The notes under the pieces are model-generated. The model was not told the origin of the DNA, searched no databases, and saw nothing but the letters and a program-made list of their open reading frames with translations. The translations under genes and the position numbers were made by a program. Below, piece by piece: positions 57,163 to 64,000 of a stretch of 64,000 nt of DNA. This stretch comes from Psychrobacter sp. 4Dc. Lineage in GTDB: Bacteria; Pseudomonadota; Gammaproteobacteria; Pseudomonadales; Moraxellaceae. The DNA lies in contig NZ_PJAT01000107.1 in assembly GCF_002836715.1 (NCBI RefSeq), forward strand, positions 31,880-95,879, written 5' to 3'. Each line of letters starts with the position of its first letter. Positions within the stretch are counted from its first letter, which is position 1.

Positions 57163-58290
57163 CTACTTAGTACTTGCCAGCTGATCGAAACGACCACCGT
57201 CTACAAAGAAAGTATCCATAATCTCTGCCCACGGGCCAAAGACGGCAACAGGCTCAAACGTTTCAATATCAGGTAATGTGTCCTTATGGGCGGCAAGTAT
57301 TTGCTCATCACTCGGACGCATATACATTTTTGCCATCAGCTCTTGTGCAGGCTTGTCCCACAACCCTTTTAGATAGGCGCTTGCCGCTTCGGTCTTGCCC
57401 GCTTTATCAGTCACTGCCGTGACGACTGCTACTGGGTTGGCAATCGTAATCGAGTAACTGGGATAGACAATATCGACCTGACCCATGGCAAATTGCTGAG
57501 CGGCCAAATTCGCCTCATTTTCGGTGGTGATGAGTACATCACCTAGGCCGCGCTGGGTAAAACTGGTCGTCGCAGCACGTGCGCCATTGTCATAAGTGAC
57601 CACGTTTGCCAACAGCTTTTTGATAAAGTCATTGGTTTGAACTGGGTTGTCACTGCTGTTTTCTTTAAATTGATGCAAGCCATAGCCATAGGCGCCTAAG
57701 AAAGCATAACGTGCCGTACCACTGGTCTTGGGATTGGGCGTGACCACATCGATATCGTTACGGGCTAAATCTGACCAACCCTGAATGTTTTTTGGATTAC
57801 CTGCACGAACCAGTAGCACCATAGTGCTGGTGTACGGCACAGCATTATTGGGTAGTGCTTGCTGCCAATCAGAAGCGACCAGACCTTTTTCCACCAACAG
57901 ATTCATATCGCTCTCTTGGTTAAAGGTGACCACATCTGCTTGTAGTCCATTGGCAACAGAGAGCGCCTGCTTACTAGAGCCGCCATGCGACTGATTGATA
58001 TTTACTTTGCTGTTTGGATGGGCTTTTTGATAGTCAGTGCTAAATAGCGCGTTATAGTCTTTATAAAAGTCGCGAGACACATCATAGGAGACATTGAGTA
58101 GATTAACATCCTGCGTCTCACCATTAGCGTTGTTTACTGCCTCGTTTTGCGTCCCTTCGGTTGGGCTACAGCCTGTCATCATGATCGCTGCTGCGAGCAT
58201 GCCGCTAGTGGTAAGTACCCGCGCTTTTATATGTTTATTATTGGTTGGCTGGATGCTAGCAATGCGGAATTTTTGGAATTTTTTTTGCAT
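57163..58290 (-). CDS. Sulfate-binding lipoprotein (second copy)
   Basis: 375 residues, lipobox MMTGC with Cys41. Same signatures as the neighbour: LLNVSYDVSRDFYKDYNALF, NQSHGGSSKQALSVANGLQADV, RYAFLGAYGYGLHQF and QRGLGDVLITTENEANLAA. The two copies are clearly paralogous and probably arose by tandem duplication; divergence in the C-terminal half suggests different affinity or substrate (sulfate versus thiosulfate), which is inference. The 258-nt gap to the next start contains no terminator, so both may share a transcript. Confidence 0.93.
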   Translation of the reverse strand: MQKKFQKFRIASIQPTNNKHIKARVLTTSGMLAAAIMMTGCSPTEGTQNEAVNNANGETQDVNLLNVSYDVSRDFYKDYNALFSTDYQKAHPNSKVNINQSHGGSSKQALSVANGLQADVVTFNQESDMNLLVEKGLVASDWQQALPNNAVPYTSTMVLLVRAGNPKNIQGWSDLARNDIDVVTPNPKTSGTARYAFLGAYGYGLHQFKENSSDNPVQTNDFIKKLLANVVTYDNGARAATTSFTQRGLGDVLITTENEANLAAQQFAMGQVDIVYPSYSITIANPVAVVTAVTDKAGKTEAASAYLKGLWDKPAQELMAKMYMRPSDEQILAAHKDTLPDIETFEPVAVFGPWAEIMDTFFVDGGRFDQLASTK

Positions 58291-58656
58291 GATGCTCTCG
58301 ATAAAGGTGGTAGAAGCGTGTTGTCAAAATTTTGACCATCATCATAGGGCTTACAATCATTTGAGCTTAGTTCTATTGACTTTTACTTTGTTGATTTCGG
58401 TTTTCGGATGATGAAAGCTATGCTAGCAGCATAAATAGCAAACGCTTAGTGACGAATCCGCTTATCAAGTCTTGATGTTGGCATAAGCACTTAGCATGTG
58501 CTTTTAGGAAATTATGGGAAACGTGAGGTAAATCATTGCAGGCAGGCTTATTAAATAGGCTATAATTTAGCTAGGCTGTACCCTCATTCTATATGGTAGG
58601 GCCCAAGCGCCAATGCTATATCCATTTTACCGTCTTATTTAACCAAAGGCCTTTTT
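58291..58656. promoter_or_regulatory. Divergent intergenic region upstream of the sulfate-binding gene
   Basis: 366 nt holding promoters for the minus-strand transport operon and the plus-strand lipoprotein gene. I found no CysB-like or other repeat motif. Confidence 0.5.
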
Positions 58657-59172
58657 ATGACTCTTTCGTCCCATCGCTTTCATTCTATTGCAGCATTAAC
58701 ATTGATAGCCACTACCCTAGCTGCCGTAACGGGTTGTCATAATGTGACGCCCGCGGTGAAGAGTTCTGCGAACAATGCTGTAGCGGTTCATTCAATTCCA
58801 GTGGATGTTATGAAAGACTATATTTCTGGTGATTATGCTTCTGCAGATTATGAAAAACGCGCACAAGGCTATGACTGGGTTGGTGTGATGGTACGAGCAG
58901 ATGGTGATCAGATTGACATTAAAGTTCGCTCACGCAGCGATATCAAAAAACCTACTTGTCATTTCGATGGTAATGCGACATTAATAGGGCAAGATACTGC
59001 TCACGGTACGATTTTTCAGGCAAAGGTAAATGGCAGCACTGCTTTTTTCCAATTTAAGGACGACTCCCTCATCATCGACAGCCCAGACAAGTATGCACTG
59101 AATTATTTTTGCTCAGGCGGTGGCTCACTTGCGGGAGAATATCAAAAGCTGACAGAAGATTTAGAGATTTGA
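58657..59172 (+). CDS. Lipoprotein of unknown function
   Basis: 171 residues: hydrophobic leader SIAALTLIATTLAAVTGC with lipobox Cys27, then a domain containing YDWVGVMVRADGDQIDIKVRSRSDIKKPTCHFDGNA, SLIIDSPDKYALNYFCSGGGSLAGEYQKL. The pattern of beta-strands with a late Cys resembles small lipocalin-like or inhibitor folds, but I do not recognise a family. AAAGGCC lies upstream of the ATG. It interrupts the sulfate cluster, without evident link to it. Confidence 0.75.
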   Translation: MTLSSHRFHSIAALTLIATTLAAVTGCHNVTPAVKSSANNAVAVHSIPVDVMKDYISGDYASADYEKRAQGYDWVGVMVRADGDQIDIKVRSRSDIKKPTCHFDGNATLIGQDTAHGTIFQAKVNGSTAFFQFKDDSLIIDSPDKYALNYFCSGGGSLAGEYQKLTEDLEI

Positions 59173-59221
59173 TAGCTCACGCTAACTGCGGCGAGAGATG
59201 CTAGAAAGGATACTAGCAATA

Positions 59222-59256
59222 AAAAAGGTGCCAGACTCATTGTATGGCACCTTTTT
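59222..59256. terminator. Bidirectional terminator between the lipoprotein gene and sat
   Basis: Perfect 12-bp stem aaaaaggtgcca / tggcaccttttt around an 11-nt loop, between two converging genes. Confidence 0.93.
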
Positions 59257-59299
59257 AGTTTTGATATCGCGTTGATGTTTTATGCTGACACGCTAGGGT

Positions 59300-60562
59300 T
59301 TACACCGCAGAGGCGCCCGTGAGTTTGATCTCAGCACGTTCTTCACGAGCGATGCTACCGTAGTAGTTACGTAGTATCTCAAGCACTTCTGGACGGCTAA
59401 AGTTATCTGGTACATCTTCGTCTTCTGATAGTGCTTTACGCAGCTTAGTACCTGATACTTTAACGTGCTCAGAGGCGTCATGCGGGCAAGTCTTATCAGA
59501 GGCCATCGCATTACAAGCGTTACACCAGAACGTCCAGCCGATTTTGAGCGGCTGAGTGATAAGATCATCTTTACCAACGTGCTCAAAAATCGTTTGCGCA
59601 TCAAACGCACCGTAGTAATCGCCGACACCCGCATGATCACGACCGACAATCAGGTGGCTACAGCCATAGTTTTGACGGAATAGCGCATGTAACAATGCTT
59701 CACGTGGACCAGCATAGCGCATATCCAACGGATAACCTGCTTGGATAACGGTATCTTGTCTAAAGTAGTTATCAATTAGCGTTTTAATGGCTTCTTGGCG
59801 GACTTCTGCTGGGATGTCACCAGGTTTCAATGCGCCTAATAATGAATGAATCAGTACACCATCACAGATTTCAATCGCAATCTTGGCCAGATACTCATGT
59901 GAACGATGCATTGGATTACGCGTCTGGAATGCAGCCACTGTTTTCCAGCCTTTAGCATCTAAAATTGCGCGCGTTTCTGCTGGCGTTTTGTAGATTTCTG
60001 GATATAGTGTTGGGAACTCGCCTTCGCTCAATACTTCAACACTACCGGCAATATTGACGGCTTCTTGGTTCAATACTTGTTGTACGCCTGGATGCTCTGA
60101 ATCCGTGGTCGTAAATACTTGCTGACACTCATGCTCTTTATCGATGGTATAAGTCTCTTCTACCGTCAAGATACCCATGACTTCGCCATCTTGAGCGACC
60201 AAGGCTACTTTGTCGCCTTGACTCAAATTATCCGCAGTCTCTTTTGGCGCAGACAAAGTGATAGGAATTGGCCAAAACAAACCTGCGTTTTCACCGCTTT
60301 GCAAACGCATATTGTCTACCACGCCCTGCCAGTCCGCTTGATTCATAAAACCATTTAACGGAGTGAAACCACCAATACCGAACATGATTAAATCACCGCG
60401 CTCACGTGAGCTTAGAGTGATGGTCGGCAATGTGCTGGCAAGCTCTAATGCTTGATCACGTGCTGCACCGTTTAATAATAGTGGCTTAAGCTCTGCACTA
60501 CCATGTGGTGGAACCAGCTTTGATTTGAATTGTGATTGGGTTTGGCTTTGAGTTTGAGACAT
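59300..60562 (-). CDS. sat: Sulfate adenylyltransferase (Sat-type ATP sulfurylase)
   Basis: 420 residues from the ATG at 60560-60562. A longer in-frame reading adds 19 residues without merit, since other Sat proteins begin close to the Gln/Ser-rich MSQTQSQ stretch and the LVPPHGS segment. Activates sulfate with ATP to APS. ATP-binding [11 protein letters not shown] is at 213-223; [12 protein letters not shown] and SGTKLRKAL complete the active site. This is the homomeric type, so no CysD or CysN is needed. No APS kinase gene is visible in the window. Divergent to cysI. Confidence 0.94.
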   Translation of the reverse strand: MSQTQSQTQSQFKSKLVPPHGSAELKPLLLNGAARDQALELASTLPTITLSSRERGDLIMFGIGGFTPLNGFMNQADWQGVVDNMRLQSGENAGLFWPIPITLSAPKETADNLSQGDKVALVAQDGEVMGILTVEETYTIDKEHECQQVFTTTDSEHPGVQQVLNQEAVNIAGSVEVLSEGEFPTLYPEIYKTPAETRAILDAKGWKTVAAFQTRNPMHRSHEYLAKIAIEICDGVLIHSLLGALKPGDIPAEVRQEAIKTLIDNYFRQDTVIQAGYPLDMRYAGPREALLHALFRQNYGCSHLIVGRDHAGVGDYYGAFDAQTIFEHVGKDDLITQPLKIGWTFWCNACNAMASDKTCPHDASEHVKVSGTKLRKALSEDEDVPDNFSRPEVLEILRNYYGSIAREERAEIKLTGASAV

Positions 60563-60905
60563 ATAGTTATTAAAACCTCTTATAAAAAGAATGGTTGGAA
60601 GAGATGAGCAAAAATGCAAAAGCGATTAAATGTACAAAACTGAGAAGAAAGCCGTCGCTAGATAATAAGTAGCGTACTAGCGACTGGGCATTAAATTTGA
60701 TACGCATAGGCTACCTAACTTTCGTTATGAAAATTTATGCTGTGTTTGGATATGGATATGTCTGAAAGGAATTTATGTTTCTGGCTACAAGCTTATATGA
60801 TGTATAGCTGAATTATTTACATTGCGAACGGCAATAAAACCTATTACACACGCAAATCATTTTCGTCGCTGATTTTAAGATTAAAAACAAAACTGAGATT
60901 ACGTC
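60563..60905. promoter_or_regulatory. Divergent intergenic region between sat and cysI
   Basis: 343 nt with the promoters of both sulfate-assimilation transcripts. No defined operator could be assigned, although CysB control would be expected from family knowledge. Confidence 0.5.
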
Positions 60906-62591
60906 ATGTATCAATATAATTACGCTGACCAGACTTTGGTAGAGGAACGAGTTGCCCAATTTCGCGACCAAACCGAGCGGTTTTTGGCAGGTGAGCTTGC
61001 CGAGGAGCAGTACTTACCACTGCGATTGCAAAACGGCTTGTATATCCAGCGTTATGCGCCTATGCTCCGTATCGCCATTCCTTACGGCTTGCTTGCCAGC
61101 TATCAGCTACGCAAATTGGCTGAGATTACCCGTAAGTATGATAAAGGCTATGGGCACATGACCACCCGTACCAATATTCAGCTGAACTGGCCAAAACTAG
61201 AAGAAGTGCCAGACATTTTGGCTGAGCTTGCGACAGTACAGATGCATGCCATCCAAACCTCAGGTAACTGTATCCGTAATACGACAACGGATCCTTATGC
61301 GGGTATCCATAAAGAAGAAATTGCTGATCCACGTCCTTATTGTGAGATTATCCGTCAGTGGTCAACCTTTCATCCTGAGTTTGCTTTTTTACCACGTAAA
61401 TTTAAAATTGCAGTGATCGGTACCAAAGCGGATCGTGCGGCAACGCAAGTACATGATGTGGGTCTGCACGTCGTTACCAATGACGCAGGCGAGCTTGGCT
61501 TTGAAGTGATCGTTGGTGGTGGCCTCGGGCGTACCCCTATTATCGGCAAAACGATTCGCAAGTTCTTACCGCGCGAGCATTTACTCAGTTATCTTGATGC
61601 GGTTTTGCGCGTTTATAACTTGCATGGTCGCCGTGATAACAAGTACAAAGCCCGTATTAAAATTTTGGTTGATAGCTTAGGCGGCGATCAGTTTGGCAAA
61701 TTGGTGGAGGCTGAGTGGGAGGCGCACACCAAAGACGGTCCGCTGACCTTGACGGATGACAATTTTGACACCGCTGCCAGCTATTTTAGCATGCCTGATT
61801 ATCAGTCATTTGATGCGCTCGCAGTACAATCAGAGTTGCAAGCACAATTGGCAGACAATAAAGATTTCGCTGATTGGTATAAGCAAAACACCGTGGCACA
61901 TAAGGTGGACGGTTACCGTGCGGTAGTGATCTCTTTAAAAGCCGGACTGGTGGACGGTCGTTATGTGCCATCAGGTGACTTGAGTGATGCGCAAATGGAT
62001 GCGCTTGCCGATTTGTCTGATCGTTATAGCTTTGGTGAATTGCGCGGTACGTATCAGCAAAATCTAGTATTCGCTGATGTGCAAACCAATGAGCTTTATG
62101 AATTGTGGCAGCAGCTATCAGATTTGCATTTGGCCCGTCCAAATATCAACACCCTAACCGATATGATCGTCTGCCCAGGCTGGGATTTTTGCTCGCTTGC
62201 CAATGCCACAACCCACAATATCGCTGAGCAAATCGAAAAACAGTTTAATGATCTCGACTACCTTTATGACTTAGGTGAGATTCGCCTCAATATGTCGGGC
62301 TGTATGAATGCCTGCGCCCATCACCATACCGGCGATATCGGTATCCTTGGGGTCGATAAAAAAGGTGAATACTGGTATCAAATCAGCCTTGGCGGTAACT
62401 CTAGCAACGACGCCAAACTCGGTAAGATATTGGGCAAGGCTGTACCAACCGATGCCGTAGCAACGACGATACAAAAGATAATCGACGTCTACCTTGAGCA
62501 GCGCGTCAGTAATGACAATGATGTCGAAGGCTTTGGTGACTTAGTTGACCGTATTGGTATTGCCCCTTTTAAGGAGAAGGTCTATGGCTAA
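60906..62591 (+). CDS. cysI: Sulfite reductase haemoprotein
   Basis: 561 residues. Reduces sulfite to sulfide with sirohaem and a [4Fe-4S] cluster. Cluster ligands are Cys423 and Cys429 (CPGWDFC) and Cys466 and Cys470 (SGCMNACAHHH, the last also bridging sirohaem). The N-terminal substrate part contains GYGHMTTRTNIQLNW and SGNCIRNTTTDPYAG. No flavoprotein CysJ is next to it; the pairing with DUF934 and cysH is the arrangement seen in many beta- and gammaproteobacteria that use another electron donor. The stop overlaps the next start by 8 nt. Confidence 0.94.
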   Translation: MYQYNYADQTLVEERVAQFRDQTERFLAGELAEEQYLPLRLQNGLYIQRYAPMLRIAIPYGLLASYQLRKLAEITRKYDKGYGHMTTRTNIQLNWPKLEEVPDILAELATVQMHAIQTSGNCIRNTTTDPYAGIHKEEIADPRPYCEIIRQWSTFHPEFAFLPRKFKIAVIGTKADRAATQVHDVGLHVVTNDAGELGFEVIVGGGLGRTPIIGKTIRKFLPREHLLSYLDAVLRVYNLHGRRDNKYKARIKILVDSLGGDQFGKLVEAEWEAHTKDGPLTLTDDNFDTAASYFSMPDYQSFDALAVQSELQAQLADNKDFADWYKQNTVAHKVDGYRAVVISLKAGLVDGRYVPSGDLSDAQMDALADLSDRYSFGELRGTYQQNLVFADVQTNELYELWQQLSDLHLARPNINTLTDMIVCPGWDFCSLANATTHNIAEQIEKQFNDLDYLYDLGEIRLNMSGCMNACAHHHTGDIGILGVDKKGEYWYQISLGGNSSNDAKLGKILGKAVPTDAVATTIQKIIDVYLEQRVSNDNDVEGFGDLVDRIGIAPFKEKVYG

Positions 62592-63174
62592 TCATCATGT
62601 GCTCGATAGCCATGGCGCAGACATCAGTGGCGAAGATACTTGGCAAGCGCTAGCGACAGCGCAGCTGCCTGACGGTATCGCATTATCAAGCCTGACCTTA
62701 CTTGAGCTGTTACACAAACAAGAAAAAGTTGATGTACTTGTCCCACTAGCAGATTTATTAAATGCTGATGGAAAACTGGCAAACGGTTTGCTCGCGCAAG
62801 TATTGGATATCCTCAAGCAGCACAGCAGCCGATTGGGTGTGTGGATCACGTCCAACACCGATGCTGATGATCTGCCTGATGTAAAAGACTTTTTATTGAC
62901 GCAAGATTTGATCGTCATTCATGTCCCAAGTTTTGTGGACGGTCGCGGTTTTAGTTTTGCACAGACCCTGCGTCAGCTCGGTTATGAAGGTGATATTCGC
63001 ATGGCAGGCGCGTTTGGTCGTGACCAAATCGCTTATTTGCTGCGCGCTGGTGCTACTAGCTTTGTACTCAATGAGCATGATGCTAAATCTGATATTAGCC
63101 AAGCCTTCACTGCCCTAGCCAGTAGCTATGATGGTCGAGACGCTTCAGCATTACCGATGTTCTCAAAAACCTAA
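62584..63174 (+). CDS. DUF934 protein of the sulfite-reductase operon
   Basis: 196 residues from the ATG at 62584, with AAGGAG 6 nt upstream inside the end of cysI. Family hallmarks: VPLADLLNADGKL, VHVPSFVDGRGFSFAQTLRQLGYEGDIRMAGAFGRDQIAYLLRAGATSF. DUF934 genes almost always follow cysI; they are thought to help sulfite reduction, but the mechanism is not known. Translationally coupled to cysI; cysH follows after 51 nt. Confidence 0.92.
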   Translation: MANHHVLDSHGADISGEDTWQALATAQLPDGIALSSLTLLELLHKQEKVDVLVPLADLLNADGKLANGLLAQVLDILKQHSSRLGVWITSNTDADDLPDVKDFLLTQDLIVIHVPSFVDGRGFSFAQTLRQLGYEGDIRMAGAFGRDQIAYLLRAGATSFVLNEHDAKSDISQAFTALASSYDGRDASALPMFSKT

Positions 63175-63225
63175 ACTCGATATTAAAGAACCATTTTTAT
63201 ATTAACAATTATTAAGGAATGTATT

Positions 63226-63864
63226 ATGAGCCAATTACACCCAAACCTGGATATCGACCAAGCAAACCAAGATTTGCAAGGTAAATCACCTGAGCAAATC
63301 GTTGAGTGGGCATTGACGCAAGCCAAAAACCCAATCATCACCACCAATTTCCGTCCTTATGAGTCAGCGATCTTGCATTTGGTTGCCAAGCAGCGCCCTG
63401 ACATCACGGTATTGTGGGTAGATTCAGGCTATAACACCGATGCGACCTATCAGTTTGCCAACAAATTGATTCGTGATCTTGATCTCAACGTCGTGACGTA
63501 TATTCCAAAACAAACCGCTGCCCATCGTGACGCCACCATGAATGGCATCCCAGGCATTGATAACCCGCAACATGGCGAGTTCACTGAACAAGTGAAACTT
63601 GAGCCATTCCGCCGCGCCCTTGCTGAGCTAAAGCCTGACGTATGGTTTAACGCGATTCGTAAAGACCAAACCGAGTTCCGTCAAGGGCTTGATGTACTTA
63701 GCTTATCAAAAGATGGCGTATTGAAAGTAGCGCCATTGTTTGAAAAAACCGATGCAGATTTGGATGTGTACTTAGATGAGCACAACTTACCAAACGAGCA
63801 TGACTACTTTGATCCAACTAAGGTAGAAGAAAGCCGTGAGTGTGGTCTGCATACTCAGCTATAG
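63226..63864 (+). CDS. cysH: Phosphoadenylyl-sulfate reductase
   Basis: 212 residues. The PAPS-loop region is TTNFRPYESAILHLVAKQRPDITVLWVDSGYNTDATYQFAN; the C-terminal catalytic Cys is in ECGLHTQL. It is the only cysteine, so the CC...CxxC pairs that bind [4Fe-4S] in APS reductases are absent and the protein should be a thioredoxin-dependent PAPS reductase. That implies an APS kinase encoded outside this window. It is shorter than E. coli CysH (244), with a compact N-terminus. AAGGA lies before the ATG. A terminator follows. Confidence 0.92.
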   Translation: MSQLHPNLDIDQANQDLQGKSPEQIVEWALTQAKNPIITTNFRPYESAILHLVAKQRPDITVLWVDSGYNTDATYQFANKLIRDLDLNVVTYIPKQTAAHRDATMNGIPGIDNPQHGEFTEQVKLEPFRRALAELKPDVWFNAIRKDQTEFRQGLDVLSLSKDGVLKVAPLFEKTDADLDVYLDEHNLPNEHDYFDPTKVEESRECGLHTQL

Positions 63865-63922
63865 TAAGTCGCTGACTGTAGCTATTGTTTATTGAACAAT
63901 GGCTATAGCTATATCAATAAAG

Positions 63923-63963
63923 AAATCCCGCTAGGCTCTTGATAGAGTCGTTAAGCGGGATTT
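63923..63963 (+). terminator. Intrinsic terminator of the cysI-DUF934-cysH operon
   Basis: Stem aaatcccgct (63923-63932) and agcgggattt (63954-63963), followed by a T-run, 59 nt after the cysH stop. Confidence 0.92.
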
Positions 63964-64000
63964 TTTTGTGCCTGTTCTACTATTAAAAACTTACCGCTAT

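Overview
The window looks like a chromosomal segment of a Moraxellaceae gammaproteobacterium, most likely Psychrobacter. That is an inference from AT-leaning base composition and gene content (Anbu operon, split bacterioferritin pair, DEAD-box helicase with a Gly/Arg tail, Sat/CysI/DUF934/CysH sulfate block); no rRNA or tRNA was seen that would settle it.

Layout. 1-2481 holds most of ppc, running off the left edge. 2642-10024 is a trans-4-hydroxy-L-proline catabolic operon on the minus strand (epimerase, FAD amino-acid dehydrogenase, DapA-type deaminase, aldehyde dehydrogenase, AgcS symporter) with a divergent PAS-AraC regulator. 10067-14715 is an accessory patch: a tyrosine integrase, 1.3 kb of apparently non-coding DNA, two small exported proteins and a decayed RhuM-type gene overlapping the end of mtfA. 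15539-18838 is a TetR-controlled pair (flavin monooxygenase and DUF2855 protein) with a clear double operator. 19026-23903 holds a GDSL lipoprotein and the Anbu proteasome-like operon.

23996-39347 is the standout region. It is a four-gene operon encoding a HEAT/BRCT protein, a 2561-residue WD40-HEAT protein, a winged-helix SWIM zinc-finger protein and a reverse transcriptase with the retron signatures NAxxH, YADD and VTG. The gene set matches what I recall as the predicted type XIII retron (RT + WHSWIM + ARM/HEAT). The intergenic DNA in front of the operon folds, on the opposite strand, into a complete retron-like ncRNA: a1/a2 repeats, a UUUAGCG branching-guanosine context, two short msr hairpins, a long msd hairpin, and a terminator. 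The proposed ncRNA is divergent to the operon.

39446-50282 holds a short UvrA2-type ATPase, a DUF819 membrane protein, an RhlE-like helicase with a long leader, a 132-bp MITE with perfect 23-bp inverted ends and an 8-bp target duplication, a DUF1176 protein, a YghU-type GST and an HsrA-like MFS pump. 50458-52768 is an iron-storage cluster: two complementary bacterioferritin subunits, Bfd, a Fur-box-like site and an ArsR regulator. 52934-63864 is a sulfate uptake and assimilation block: cysA, cysW, cysT, two sulfate-binding lipoproteins, sat, cysI, DUF934 and cysH, interrupted by one unknown lipoprotein. Intrinsic terminators separate most of these units.
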